Positions 1-7,840 of a DNA stretch of 64,000 nt are shown here, one piece after another. How positions within the stretch are numbered: position 1 is the stretch's first letter; every line of letters begins with the position of its first letter. A program made the position numbers and the translations under genes. Source of the stretch: Bacteroidetes bacterium ADurb.Bin037 (GTDB lineage: Bacteria; Bacteroidota; Bacteroidia; Bacteroidales; UBA932); the NCBI GenBank assembly GCA_002071175.1, contig MWER01000004.1, positions 186,001 through 250,000 of the forward strand, written 5' to 3'. The notes below the pieces were generated by a model. It was not told the origin of the DNA. It was given only the letters and a program-made list of their open reading frames with translations, and searched no databases.

Positions 1-111
1 GTCTTTTTTTTGCTCTTATTACTACTGCAGGCAACAGCTTCGATTTTGGCAGAAAAGGAGAAGGAACCCTATCGTACCATATTTTCAGACAAAACCACAA
101 ACCTCTGCTAA
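1..111 (+). other. Left edge: possible 3' end of a truncated small CDS
   Basis: One frame is open from base 1 to a TAA at 109-111. It would encode a Leu/Phe-rich hydrophobic stretch, then a short charged tail ending in Asn-Leu-Cys. This could be the end of a gene starting left of the window, or chance in a T-rich stretch. I recognise no family. Bases 112-224 hold no gene I can support and no clear TAnnTTTG box. Confidence 0.2.
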
Positions 112-224
112 TAAGTTATTTAAAAAATCTCTGTCGGATTTTGGCGTAGTAGGTTTCATCTCCCGTGCCTTCTGGCATATTATGTGTAATTCTAATGTTT
201 TCAAACTAATAAGAAAACACTGCT

Positions 225-941
225 ATGAAAACATTACAACTAACGCTTACCCTAATCCTGGCCGGATTAACGGGTCTGCCATACAGCCTGGGGGCTCAGA
301 CCGCTCCCCGGATCGCATCTCAACATTTTGTTTTCCAACCCCTTCCCTATGCTTACGACGCATTGGAACCTTACATAGACGCCATGACCATGGAGATCCA
401 TTACAGTCGTCATCACCGGGCGTATTACAACAATTTCATTAAGGCCGTGGAAGGAACGGAAATGACAACGATGCCCATTGAGGACATTTTTGCCAATATC
501 AGTAAATATCCTGCAGCCGTCCGTAACAATGGCGGTGGTTATTACAATCATACCCTTTTCTGGGAAAACATGACCCCTTCGGGTGCAGATAAACCCTCCG
601 GAAAACTCGCCAAAGCCATTGATAAGACCTTCGGATCACTTGCCGAAATGAAAACGGCTTTTGCCGCTGCCGGTGCCACCCGTTTTGGTAGCGGCTGGGC
701 ATGGCTGAGCCTGGACGCCGGGGGCAATTTGTTTATTAGCTCGACACCCAATCAGGACAACCCCCTGATGGATGTGGTTGAGAGAAGGGGTATTCCCCTG
801 CTGGGAATAGATGTTTGGGAACACGCCTATTACCTGAAATATCAAAACAAAAGGGCAGACTATATAGATGCTTTCTGGAACGTAATCAACTGGAAAGAAG
901 TCGAAGAAAGATACGAAAAAGCTCTGAAATATATTAAATAG
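225..941 (+). CDS. Exported Fe/Mn superoxide dismutase
   Basis: A 238-residue Fe/Mn-family superoxide dismutase that converts superoxide to hydrogen peroxide and oxygen. Residues 1-24 form a Sec signal peptide (hydrophobic LTLILAGLTGLPYSLGA), so the enzyme should act in the periplasm or outside the cell, unlike the usual cytoplasmic form. The four metal ligands are visible: His59 in MEIHYSRHH, His109 in YYNHTLFW, and Asp196 and His200 in DVWEHAYYLKY. The GSGWAWL core segment is also present. Metal choice (Fe, Mn or either) cannot be read with certainty. The gene stands alone, with a tRNA gene about 30 nt downstream. I see no Shine-Dalgarno motif; the ATG at 225 is fixed by the signal peptide. 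Confidence 0.96.
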   Translation: MKTLQLTLTLILAGLTGLPYSLGAQTAPRIASQHFVFQPLPYAYDALEPYIDAMTMEIHYSRHHRAYYNNFIKAVEGTEMTTMPIEDIFANISKYPAAVRNNGGGYYNHTLFWENMTPSGADKPSGKLAKAIDKTFGSLAEMKTAFAAAGATRFGSGWAWLSLDAGGNLFISSTPNQDNPLMDVVERRGIPLLGIDVWEHAYYLKYQNKRADYIDAFWNVINWKEVEERYEKALKYIK

Positions 942-952
942 AAAAAAATCCC

Positions 953-960
953 TATCTTCG
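953..960 (+). promoter_or_regulatory. Probable -7 box of the tRNA-Pro promoter
   Basis: TATCTTCG, one mismatch from the Bacteroidota -7 consensus TAnnTTTG, ends 14 nt before the tRNA. This is a suitable distance for a start site just 5' of the mature tRNA. Confidence 0.45.
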
Positions 961-974
961 CAGCCCAAACTTGG

Positions 975-1048
975 CGGGGTGTGGCGCAGTTGGCTAGCGT
1001 GCCTGCTTTGGGAGCAGGTGGTCGTCCGTTCGAGTCGGACCACCCCGA
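975..1048 (+). tRNA. tRNA-Pro (anticodon TGG)
   Basis: A complete cloverleaf. The acceptor stem CGGGGTG/CACCCCG is perfectly paired. The anticodon arm CCTGC-TTTGGGA-GCAGG carries anticodon TGG at 1009-1011, and the T-arm loop is TTCGAGT. The discriminator is A1048. The 3' CCA is not encoded and must be added after transcription. It is followed directly by an intrinsic terminator. Confidence 0.97.
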
Positions 1049-1052
1049 CTAC

Positions 1053-1081
1053 AAAAACCGGGTTAATTTGCCCGGTTTTTT
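1053..1081 (+). terminator. Intrinsic terminator of tRNA-Pro
   Basis: A perfect inverted repeat AAAAACCGGG / CCCGGTTTTT around an 8-nt loop, with the 3' arm running into a T-tract. It is one of only two convincing hairpin terminators in the window. Being A-rich on its 5' side, it could also work in reverse. Confidence 0.9.
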
Positions 1082-1127
1082 GTTTATTCACCTTTTAGTA
1101 AATCTTATATCTACTTCTTTCTTTTGT

Positions 1128-1135
1128 TATCTTTG
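1128..1135 (+). promoter_or_regulatory. -7 box (TATCTTTG) abutting the DUF134 gene
   Basis: An exact TAnnTTTG match. Only 4 nt separate it from the ATG at 1140, so transcription would start at or next to the start codon (leaderless mRNA). Confidence 0.7.
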
Positions 1136-1139
1136 TGTA

Positions 1140-1559
1140 ATGCCAAACAGAAAAAGACGCCGGCGAATGTCAGCCTTACCTCCTATGGAAGGTTACCGTC
1201 CTTATGGGATCTCAAGAAAGAACCGGGGTTCGGTCGATTTGTTATTTGAAGAGTATGAGGCCATTCGGCTGGCTGACTATGAGAATTTGACTCAGGAGGA
1301 AGCGGCGCAGCGCATGAATATATCCCGCCCGACCTTCACCCGTCTGTATGACAAGGCACGTAAAACCATTGCCCGCGCCTTCATTGAAAGCAAAAGCATT
1401 GTGATCCGGGGCGGAGACTATGAAATTGACAATCATTGGTACCGTTGCCGCCATTGCCGCCAAGTGAATTATTCTCCGGATCCTGTTGATAATTGTAAGA
1501 ATTGTCATTCAGAGGACATTTTATCGTTGAATGAACAATCGTCCGGATCATACAAATGA
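1140..1559 (+). CDS. DUF134 family DNA-binding protein
   Basis: A 139-residue protein of the DUF134 family. The N-terminus is strongly basic (NRKRRRR) with the family-typical proline motif LPPMEGYRPYG. A sigma-like helix-turn-helix follows (EEYEAIRLADYENLTQEEAA, then MNISRPTFTRLYDKARKTIA). The C-terminal part holds two CxxC pairs (CRHC and CKNC), a likely zinc ribbon. It is presumably a transcriptional regulator; its target is unknown. The same frame is open back through the tRNA, but the ATG at 1140 is chosen because it begins the family N-terminus and sits 4 nt after a -7 box. Its stop overlaps the next gene's start (ATGA), so it is translationally coupled to the uracil-DNA glycosylase. Confidence 0.9.
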   Translation: MPNRKRRRRMSALPPMEGYRPYGISRKNRGSVDLLFEEYEAIRLADYENLTQEEAAQRMNISRPTFTRLYDKARKTIARAFIESKSIVIRGGDYEIDNHWYRCRHCRQVNYSPDPVDNCKNCHSEDILSLNEQSSGSYK

Positions 1560-2134
1560 CGGAATTTTTCAGACAACAAGTCCTTGGTTGTACAAGTTGC
1601 GAACTGTCGAAAACCCGTAAACATGTGATTTTCGGGGAAGGCAATCCCAATGCAGATATTTTGATCATAGGAGAAGCTCCGGGCAGGGACGAAGATCTGA
1701 TGGGGAGGCCTTTTGTAGGTGCTTCAGGGCAATTGCTGGATAAAATCCTGGATGCCTGTAATTTTACCAGGCAAAAACATGTTTTCATCAGTAATGTCGT
1801 GAAATGCCGGCCTCCCGGGAACCGCGTCCCGTCAGCCGAGGAGGTTGCCCGTTGTATTCCCTGGTTATATGAACAGATAAAACGTATAGATCCCAAGATA
1901 ATGATCCTGTTGGGCGCAACCAGCCTGCTTTATATGGCCGGAGCAGGATACAAGATCACGCGTGATCACGGACAATGGTTCAATTGTATGGGACGTCAGA
2001 CTATGGCAGTTTACCATCCGGCTGCTCTGTTACGAAATCCCAATCTAAAAAGGGACACATGGACTGATTTCAAGAATATAGTAGTTAAATACAGGGAAGT
2101 ATCCGATCCGCAACATCTCTGCCAGTACATTTAA
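1556..2134 (+). CDS. Uracil-DNA glycosylase, family 4 (Fe-S type)
   Basis: A 192-residue family-4 uracil-DNA glycosylase, which removes uracil from DNA to begin base-excision repair. Motif 1 is GEAPGRDEDLMGRPFVG (residues 39-55) and motif 2 is YHPAALLRNP (153-162). The four cysteines expected to hold the [4Fe-4S] cluster are C12, C15, C84 and C100. Length and spacing are normal for the family. It overlaps the DUF134 gene by 4 nt. No terminator is apparent in the 188 nt before the convergent vanZ-like gene. Confidence 0.95.
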   Translation: MTEFFRQQVLGCTSCELSKTRKHVIFGEGNPNADILIIGEAPGRDEDLMGRPFVGASGQLLDKILDACNFTRQKHVFISNVVKCRPPGNRVPSAEEVARCIPWLYEQIKRIDPKIMILLGATSLLYMAGAGYKITRDHGQWFNCMGRQTMAVYHPAALLRNPNLKRDTWTDFKNIVVKYREVSDPQHLCQYI

Positions 2135-2322
2135 ATCGTTGTGTGTTTTTTCTTGTGAACACTTAGACAACGCTATTTTGTAGCTTTAATGCTGCTCGTA
2201 ATAAGCATTTATTTATTTATCAGAACTATACGATTGTTAATCTTTACTATGTATTCAATATAGTTCCTGCCGGCTTTGGTTTCTGGCAAAGCGAACAGAT
2301 TAAGCCTGAAAGGAACGGTCGT

Positions 2323-2745
2323 TTATAATGTTGTACGCTTGTCTTTCCAATAATACAGAATCAGAAAAGGGATCCCCAGAAGACTTCCCACTATGTCTGC
2401 TGCTACATCAGCTATGTCTCCCGTGCAGTAAGGAAGATAAGATTGGACAATTTCGGTAATCACCCCAAAAATGAACCCGGACCACAGTATTAAAACTTTT
2501 GTGACAATATTCCGGGGTCTGATTGCAACCCAGGCCAGGGGAATTATGGGAATAAAAAGTATGGCATGTAGTACTTTATCGGGCTTTACGTTCAAAACGG
2601 ATGCCATCCATATAAAAAACACGTGTGGGGTACCACGTCCTTTTGAAAAGAGTAAATAAGCACATACCCCCAGGTAAATAATAAAGATAATAAGAAAGAA
2701 ATACTTCTTTCCGGATGTTTTTTTTATGTGAGTTTTCCTAGCCAA
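2323..2745 (-). CDS. VanZ-like family membrane protein
   Basis: A 140-residue hydrophobic protein with about four membrane segments. It carries the VanZ-like pattern: KVLHAILFIPI near the middle and a C-terminal ITEIVQSYLP...DIADVAADIVGSLLG block. VanZ itself is linked to teicoplanin resistance, but most Bacteroidota homologs have no known function. The only usable in-frame start I find is a TTG at 2745, inside the 3' end of glyS (22-nt overlap). Expression is therefore probably coupled to glyS translation as the last gene of the suf-folK-glyS string. Confidence 0.85.
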   Translation of the reverse strand: MARKTHIKKTSGKKYFFLIIFIIYLGVCAYLLFSKGRGTPHVFFIWMASVLNVKPDKVLHAILFIPIIPLAWVAIRPRNIVTKVLILWSGFIFGVITEIVQSYLPYCTGDIADVAADIVGSLLGIPFLILYYWKDKRTTL

Positions 2746-4265
2746 TGCTTCATGTTTAATTTGTCGTCCATTATCCCGGGAAGGTTGTCAATCGGTATCC
2801 GTTCCTGTAACATCGTGTCCCTGTCACGCAAGGTAACCGTTTTATCATCAAGTGTTTGATGGTCAACCGTAATACAGAACGGCGTGCCAATCGCATCCAT
2901 CCTACGGTAACGTTTCCCTATGCTGTCTTTCTCGTCATACAGGCAATTGTATTCCAACCGGAGTATTTTTAAGATTTCCTGGGCAATCTCAGGTAATCCG
3001 TCCTTTTTGATCAGCGGGAAAACAGCCAGTTTGACAGGGGCCAGAAACGGCGGGATACGCATAACTACGCGTGTTTCTCCGTTTTCCAACTCCTCTTCCC
3101 TGTATGAAGCAGACAACACTGCAAGGAATGTTCGGTCAAGTCCTATGGAAGTTTCAACAACATAAGGTATATAACTTTCGTTAGTCTCCGGATCAAAATA
3201 CCGCAATTTACGGCCCGAGTATTCTTCATGACTGGCCAGGTCAAAATCGGTCCGGGAGTGGATCCCTTCCAGTTCCTTGAACCCAAAAGGAAAACGAAAT
3301 TCTATATCGCTGGCCGCATTGGCATAATGGGCCAATTTTTCATGATCGTGAAACCGGTACAAATCCTCACCCAGTCCAAGTGACAGATGCCAGCGTAACC
3401 GCATCTGTTTCCAGTATTCGTACCATTTCATTTCCTCTCCGGGTTTAACAAAGAACTGCATCTCCATTTGCTCGAATTCACGCATCCTGAAGATAAACTG
3501 CCTGGCAACGATCTCATTCCGAAAGGCCTTTCCTGTCTGTGCTATACCAAAGGGGACCTTCATACGTCCGCTTTTTTGGACATTCAAAAAGTTTACAAAA
3601 ATCCCTTGAGCCGTTTCAGGTCTCAGGAAGATCTGCGAGGCTCCTTCACTGTTGCTGCCCAGCGGTGTGCTGAACATCAGGTTGAATTGGCGGACGTCCG
3701 TCCAGTTTCTCGTACCCGAAACGGGACAAACGATCCCGCAATCCAGGATCAGCTGATGCAGGGCAGCCAAATCGTTTTCGTTCAGGGCCTTGTTCATTTC
3801 TAAACGGATCTGGTCGATCTTGGCTTGTTCACGCAATACATTCGGATTTGTAGTGCGGAATTGTTCTTCATCAAAACTTTCCGCAAAACGTTTCCTGCCT
3901 TTTGCCACTTCCTTGGCAATCTTTTCTTCCAGCCGGACAATGTGATCTTCCAGCAACACATCTGCCCTGTATCTTTTCTTGGAGTCTTTGTTATCTATCA
4001 GCGGATCGTTGAATGCAGCCACATGCCCGCTGGCTTCCCAGATCCTGGGGTGCATGAAAATTGCAGAATCAAGGCCTACTATATTGTCATGCAGCTTTAC
4101 AAGGGAATCCCACCAGTACTTTTTTATGTTGTCCTTCAACTCAACACCGTTCTGACCATAATCGTACACTGCGCTCAATCCGTCATAGATTTCACTGGAC
4201 GGAAAAATGAAACCATACTCCTTGGCGTGCGCAATAATGTTTTTGAATAAGTCTTCCTGTGTCAT
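2724..4265 (-). CDS. glyS: Glycyl-tRNA synthetase (dimeric type)
   Basis: Charges tRNA-Gly with glycine in the cytoplasm. This 513-residue protein is the single-chain alpha2 class IIa form typical of Bacteroidota, not the two-subunit GlyQ/GlyS of Proteobacteria. Visible class II features include LRPETAQGIFVNF with FGIAQTGKAFRNEI (motif 2 region), EMEMQFFV, and the C-terminal GLDRTFLAVL motif 3. An HGT_anticodon-like domain ends the protein (LAVFPLIKKDG...RYRRMDAIGTPFCITVD). It lies 8 nt after folK and overlaps vanZ by 22 nt. Confidence 0.97.
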   Translation of the reverse strand: MTQEDLFKNIIAHAKEYGFIFPSSEIYDGLSAVYDYGQNGVELKDNIKKYWWDSLVKLHDNIVGLDSAIFMHPRIWEASGHVAAFNDPLIDNKDSKKRYRADVLLEDHIVRLEEKIAKEVAKGRKRFAESFDEEQFRTTNPNVLREQAKIDQIRLEMNKALNENDLAALHQLILDCGIVCPVSGTRNWTDVRQFNLMFSTPLGSNSEGASQIFLRPETAQGIFVNFLNVQKSGRMKVPFGIAQTGKAFRNEIVARQFIFRMREFEQMEMQFFVKPGEEMKWYEYWKQMRLRWHLSLGLGEDLYRFHDHEKLAHYANAASDIEFRFPFGFKELEGIHSRTDFDLASHEEYSGRKLRYFDPETNESYIPYVVETSIGLDRTFLAVLSASYREEELENGETRVVMRIPPFLAPVKLAVFPLIKKDGLPEIAQEILKILRLEYNCLYDEKDSIGKRYRRMDAIGTPFCITVDHQTLDDKTVTLRDRDTMLQERIPIDNLPGIMDDKLNMKHWLGKLT

Positions 4266-4273
4266 AAGATCAT

Positions 4274-4726
4274 TCAGTAAAAATCTTTCAAAGATAGGTT
4301 TTTTGGTAGAATCTCCCGAAGCAGTTCCATGGCAAAAGGTCTTTCCCTTAACCGGGGATGCGGCAGGATCAGCTGTTTTGTGTTTAGTTTCAGGTTGTCA
4401 TACAGAAGGATATCAATGTCTATCAAGCGCGAATAATAGGTTTTTTTTTCTGTAGATGGCAGTTGCCGTTTCTCTCTTTTTCTTCCCAATACCCGTTCAA
4501 TCTCCAGGCATTGTTCCATGAGCTTTTCAGGATCAAGAGCAGTTTCCAGGCATACAGCCTGATTTAGGAAACTTGTCACAGGCTCCTCAAATCCCCATGG
4601 TTCCGTTTCCTTTCTTGCAGACATGGCCGTAATCCGGCCTATCTTCCCCAGTTCTTCCAGGGCCCGCTCCAGCATCAACGCCCTGTCTCCCATATTGCTG
4701 CCTAATAGCAGATATGCCTTATGCAT
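4274..4726 (-). CDS. folK: HPPK, dihydropterin pyrophosphokinase
   Basis: 2-amino-4-hydroxy-6-hydroxymethyldihydropteridine pyrophosphokinase, which transfers pyrophosphate from ATP to the pterin in folate synthesis. The 150-residue length is typical. Family signatures are LLGSNMGDR at the N-terminus, the pterin-binding EEPVTSFLNQAVCLET, and the metal/ATP motif YSRLIDIDILLYD followed by LPHPRLRERPFAM. It sits 11 nt after sufT and 8 nt before glyS, in the same operon. Another folate-linked pair, thyA-folA, is about 42 kb away. Confidence 0.96.
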   Translation of the reverse strand: MHKAYLLLGSNMGDRALMLERALEELGKIGRITAMSARKETEPWGFEEPVTSFLNQAVCLETALDPEKLMEQCLEIERVLGRKREKRQLPSTEKKTYYSRLIDIDILLYDNLKLNTKQLILPHPRLRERPFAMELLREILPKNLSLKDFY

Positions 4727-4737
4727 AAACGTTAGAT

Positions 4738-5061
4738 TTAGTATATTCCGTAAAGGCCTGTGTCAAGCAGGGCTTCTTCACTCATCCGGGAAGGATCCCA
4801 GGGGGGATCAAAAGTGAGCACGACAGTGACTTTCCCTACTCCGGGAACCTGGCTTACCGCCATCTTTACATCTTCCACCATTTCGTCGGCCAGGGGACAA
4901 TGGGGTGCCGTAAGTGTCATGGTCACAGTTACCAGACGGCCTTGTTTTACTGCTTCGCCTATGGCTATATCGTATATGAGTCCCAGATCTACTATGTTGA
5001 CTTGTATTTCAGGATCATATACCTGTTTGAGAGCCAGTCTAATGTTTTGTTCAAGTTCCAT
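4738..5061 (-). CDS. sufT: DUF59/MIP18 family Fe-S assembly protein (SufT-like)
   Basis: A single-domain DUF59 (MIP18-like) protein, involved in maturing iron-sulfur proteins. Family motifs are VYDPEIQVNIVDLGLIYDI near the N-terminus and TLTAPHCPLADEM with its conserved cysteine, followed by VLTFDPPWDP. I start it at the ATG at 5061, one base after the sufE stop (TGAtATG), giving 107 residues and tight coupling. An upstream in-frame ATG at 5097 would add 12 residues and overlap sufE by 35 nt. The suf context supports a role in Fe-S assembly. It may also stand in for the DUF59 domain missing from the Mrp ATPase at 55.4 kb. Confidence 0.88.
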   Translation of the reverse strand: MELEQNIRLALKQVYDPEIQVNIVDLGLIYDIAIGEAVKQGRLVTVTMTLTAPHCPLADEMVEDVKMAVSQVPGVGKVTVVLTFDPPWDPSRMSEEALLDTGLYGIY

Positions 5062-5062
5062 A

Positions 5063-5488
5063 TCAGGCGGGATTTTCAGCACTTGCGGCCAGAGCATACA
5101 TTTGGATTTGTCGTATCATGGATAACAAACCATTGGCCCTTGTGGGGGAAAGGTGTTCCCTTAAGCCTATCTGATCGATAAAAGATATGTCGGCATCCAG
5201 GATCTCCCTGGGGGTATGACCCGAAAAGACAATTACAAGCAGGGATACGATACCTTTTGTGATCAAGGCATCACTATCTGCCCTGAAATAAAGACGGCCG
5301 TCCTCTCTTTTGACATCCAGCCACACCCTGGACTGGCATCCCTTGATAAGGTTCTTTTCAGTTTTAGAGGCATCTTCCAGCGGAGGCAGTTTTCTCCCCA
5401 GTTCTATCAAATACTCGTATTTGTCCATCCAATCTTCCATAAAGGAAAATTCTTCCACGATCTGAGCCTGCTTATCTTTAATGGTCAT
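5063..5488 (-). CDS. sufE: SufE sulfur acceptor
   Basis: SufE accepts persulfide sulfur from the cysteine desulfurase SufS and stimulates it. The 141-residue protein has the catalytic cysteine Cys51 in LIKGCQSRVWL, preceded by YEYLIELGRKLPPL, both family hallmarks, and ends with the usual FIDQIGLREHLSPTRANGL segment. It lies 15 nt after sufS and 1 nt before sufT. sufB, sufC and sufD are not in this window. Confidence 0.96.
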   Translation of the reverse strand: MTIKDKQAQIVEEFSFMEDWMDKYEYLIELGRKLPPLEDASKTEKNLIKGCQSRVWLDVKREDGRLYFRADSDALITKGIVSLLVIVFSGHTPREILDADISFIDQIGLREHLSPTRANGLLSMIRQIQMYALAASAENPA

Positions 5489-5503
5489 TACTGGTAAAGG
5501 TTT

Positions 5504-6751
5504 TTATCGCAGTATTTTCAAAACTTTTTTCAGGGATTCTACAAAAAAGTCAAGTTCTTCCAATGTGTTGTAGAGGGCAAACGATGCCCGCAGAACGGAA
5601 GTGATCCCGAACCGTTCCAGCAACGGTTCCGCACATAACATGCCTGAACGGACCGCTATCCCCATTCTATCAAGCAATGTAGCTATATCGGAAGGATGAG
5701 CCCCCTCGATCGTCATTGAAAAAACGGGGATCTTCTCATACGTCTTACCGTAGTATGTCCCGGGAATACCAAGGATCTTGCAACCGTCTATCTGTCCGAG
5801 GGCTTCTATCGCCTTTTGGGTGATCTCGTTTTCATGGTCCTCAATAAGTTTGATATTTAGCCCGTTAATAAATTCAATAGCGGCTCCGAGCCCGGCAATC
5901 CCTATGAAATTAGCCGTACCCGCTTCAAACTTAAGGGGAGGTTGTGCATAGGTAGTTCCTTTTCGCAGGGAAACCGTTTCTATCATATCGCCTCCGCCCT
6001 GCCAAGGGGCCATTTCTTCCAGATATTTGACTTTACCGTATAATACGCCTGTTCCTGTCGGACCATATAGTTTATGTCCTGAAAACGCGTAAAAATCGGC
6101 ATCAAGACTCCTTACGTCAACCTTCTTGTGAACGATCCCTTGTGCCCCGTCTACGGCAACCGGGACATTGTAGTAATGAGCGATCTGAATGATTTCAGCC
6201 AGAGGGTTGACAAGACCCAGGACGTTGGAAATATGTGTTATGGCAAGCAGTTTGGGCACTTCTTCGGATTTATCCAGGATCTGCTCCAGTTTTTTGGGGT
6301 CTAATGCACCAGTGTCGTCTACCTCCCAGATTTCCAGCAGGGCCCCTGTACGCTGGCACATCATTTGCCAAGGAACTATGTTGGAATGATGTTCCGCTTC
6401 GGTCACAATGATCCTGTCCCCGGGACGAACATACGTCTGTCCAAATGAGAAAGCCAGCAGGTTCAACGATGCGGTAGTGCCGCTTGTAAAGATGATTTCG
6501 TCCTCGGAGTCGGCATTGAGGAAATCTTTAACGACGGTTCTTGCTTTCTCGTACCTTTCCGTACACTGCGCACTCAGATAGTGCACGGCCCTGTGAATAT
6601 TACCGTTTATCTTGCCCTCCATTTCCTGCAAGACGTCCAGGACCATTTTTGGTTTTTGTGATGTAGCCCCGTTATCCAGATACACCAGAGGTTTCCCATG
6701 AACTTTTTGGTGCAGGGCGGGAAACTGCTCCCTGATATGTGCTATATTCAT
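5504..6751 (-). CDS. sufS: Cysteine desulfurase SufS
   Basis: A PLP-dependent group II cysteine desulfurase that mobilises sulfur from cysteine for Fe-S cluster assembly. It is 415 residues long. The PLP lysine is K227 in FSGHKLYGPTG and the active-site cysteine is C373 in RSGMLCAEPLL. AEHHSNIVPW and VDGAQG are the cofactor-binding signatures. It is first in the leftward operon sufS-sufE-sufT-folK-glyS-vanZ. The -7 box TATCTTTG ends 4 nt before the ATG at 6751, so the mRNA is probably leaderless. ruvA diverges from the same 51-nt gap. Confidence 0.97.
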   Translation of the reverse strand: MNIAHIREQFPALHQKVHGKPLVYLDNGATSQKPKMVLDVLQEMEGKINGNIHRAVHYLSAQCTERYEKARTVVKDFLNADSEDEIIFTSGTTASLNLLAFSFGQTYVRPGDRIIVTEAEHHSNIVPWQMMCQRTGALLEIWEVDDTGALDPKKLEQILDKSEEVPKLLAITHISNVLGLVNPLAEIIQIAHYYNVPVAVDGAQGIVHKKVDVRSLDADFYAFSGHKLYGPTGTGVLYGKVKYLEEMAPWQGGGDMIETVSLRKGTTYAQPPLKFEAGTANFIGIAGLGAAIEFINGLNIKLIEDHENEITQKAIEALGQIDGCKILGIPGTYYGKTYEKIPVFSMTIEGAHPSDIATLLDRMGIAVRSGMLCAEPLLERFGITSVLRASFALYNTLEELDFFVESLKKVLKILR

Positions 6752-6755
6752 ACTT

Positions 6756-6763
6756 CAAAGATA
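6756..6763 (-). promoter_or_regulatory. -7 box (TATCTTTG) of the sufS operon
   Basis: An exact TAnnTTTG match on the minus strand, 4 nt from the sufS ATG. It is back to back with the ruvA box (centres 15 nt apart). Confidence 0.7.
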
Positions 6764-6770
6764 ATAAATG

Positions 6771-6778
6771 TATATTTG
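6771..6778 (+). promoter_or_regulatory. -7 box (TATATTTG) of ruvA
   Basis: An exact TAnnTTTG match ending 24 nt before the ruvA ATG at 6803. It implies a leader of roughly 20 nt. Confidence 0.65.
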
Positions 6779-6802
6779 CAGCGTGTATCAACCGTTACTA
6801 AA

Positions 6803-7393
6803 ATGTACGAATATATAAAAGGACCTCTGATCAGTGTAGATCCGGCACAGGCAGTAGTAGAAAGCAGCGGGATAGGTTATCATGTCCTTATTTCACTGCA
6901 GACATATTCTGCCATACATAATCAAAAAGAAGTCCGGCTGTGGCTGCATTTTCTTGTAAGGGAAGACGCCCATTTGTTGTACGGATTTGCCACCCGGGAC
7001 GAACGCGAGATCTTCAGGTTGCTCATAAGCGTTTCCGGAGTGGGCCCCAATACGGCAAGGATGATCCTTTCTGCCATGAACAATATAGAACTGCGCAACG
7101 CCCTGATCACAGCCGATGTGCCCAAGATCAAAAGCATTAAGGGGATCGGTACAAAAACAGCTGAAAGGATGATCGTTGAACTCAGGGACAAAATGCTCAA
7201 AGTAGATCTGGAATCCGATGGCGATGATCATACGGCTCAGCCTGTCTCGGAAACTGGTGCTGAAGCTGCAGCGGCTCTGCAACAACTCGGATTTCAGCGG
7301 GCAGCTGTTGAAAAAGTCATTTCACGCCTGCAAAAAGAGAATCCTTCCTGTAGTCTGGAGGATCTGATCCGGCAAGCCCTCAAACTCTTGTAA
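6803..7393 (+). CDS. ruvA: Holliday junction DNA helicase subunit RuvA
   Basis: RuvA binds four-way DNA junctions and loads the RuvB motor for branch migration. The 196-residue protein begins MYEYIKGPL (OB fold). It contains two helix-hairpin-helix motifs (LISVSGVGPNTARMIL and IKSIKGIGTKTAERMIVELRD) and a C-terminal three-helix domain (AAALQQLGFQRAAVEK...LIRQALKLL). An in-frame upstream start at 6698 would run into sufS and precede the -7 box, so 6803 is chosen. ruvB is 19 kb away, so the two are not an operon here. Confidence 0.96.
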   Translation: MYEYIKGPLISVDPAQAVVESSGIGYHVLISLQTYSAIHNQKEVRLWLHFLVREDAHLLYGFATRDEREIFRLLISVSGVGPNTARMILSAMNNIELRNALITADVPKIKSIKGIGTKTAERMIVELRDKMLKVDLESDGDDHTAQPVSETGAEAAAALQQLGFQRAAVEKVISRLQKENPSCSLEDLIRQALKLL

Positions 7394-7408
7394 TTTATCT
7401 TAAATAGC

Positions 7409-7416
7409 TATATTTG
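7409..7416 (+). promoter_or_regulatory. -7 box (TATATTTG) of gcvH
   Basis: An exact TAnnTTTG match ending 27 nt before the gcvH ATG. It lies in the 50-nt gap after ruvA. Confidence 0.65.
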
Positions 7417-7443
7417 CGCTAATAAAATTTTAATTTTAACACT

Positions 7444-7821
7444 ATGAATATTCCGGCCAACCTTAAGTACTCAGAAGAGCACGAATGGTTAAAAATTGAA
7501 GGTAATCTGGCAATTGTGGGTATAACTGATTATGCCCAGTCCCAATTGGGCGATATCGTTTTTGTTGATATTCAGACCGAAGGTGAAACACTAGAGCGGA
7601 ATGAAGTATTCGGGGCCGTTGAAGCTGTCAAAACAGTAGCCGATCTATTTATGCCGGTATCTGGGACTATCGAGAAGTGGAACGAATCACTTGAGGCGGA
7701 ACCCCAGAAAGTTAACGAAGATCCCTATGGTGCGGGTTGGATGGTGAAGATCAGAATGTCAGATCCCCATGAAGCCGAAGAGTTGTTGAACGCAGAGGCC
7801 TACGGGAAATTGATCTCGTAA
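7444..7821 (+). CDS. gcvH: Glycine cleavage system H protein
   Basis: The lipoylated carrier that shuttles the aminomethyl group between the P, T and L proteins of the glycine cleavage system. Its 125-residue length is typical. The lipoyl lysine is K63 in FGAVEAVKTVADLFMP, and the N-terminal KYSEEHEWLKIEG and C-terminal NEDPYGAGWMVKI are family signatures. gcvP and gcvT are not in this window. A threonine aldolase, another glycine-producing enzyme, follows 19 nt downstream. Confidence 0.97.
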   Translation: MNIPANLKYSEEHEWLKIEGNLAIVGITDYAQSQLGDIVFVDIQTEGETLERNEVFGAVEAVKTVADLFMPVSGTIEKWNESLEAEPQKVNEDPYGAGWMVKIRMSDPHEAEELLNAEAYGKLIS

Positions 7822-7840
7822 GTGCCCATTATAATATTTT

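Noticed and set aside
182-442. Open frame overlapping the superoxide dismutase start, open back to base 2
   Set aside because: It shares most of its length with the well-supported dismutase in another frame, shows no recognisable domain and has an unlikely composition in the overlap.
636-1091. 151-codon antisense frame covering the dismutase end and tRNA-Pro
   Set aside because: It runs antisense through a tRNA and a conserved enzyme. Long antisense frames are common in GC-balanced coding DNA.
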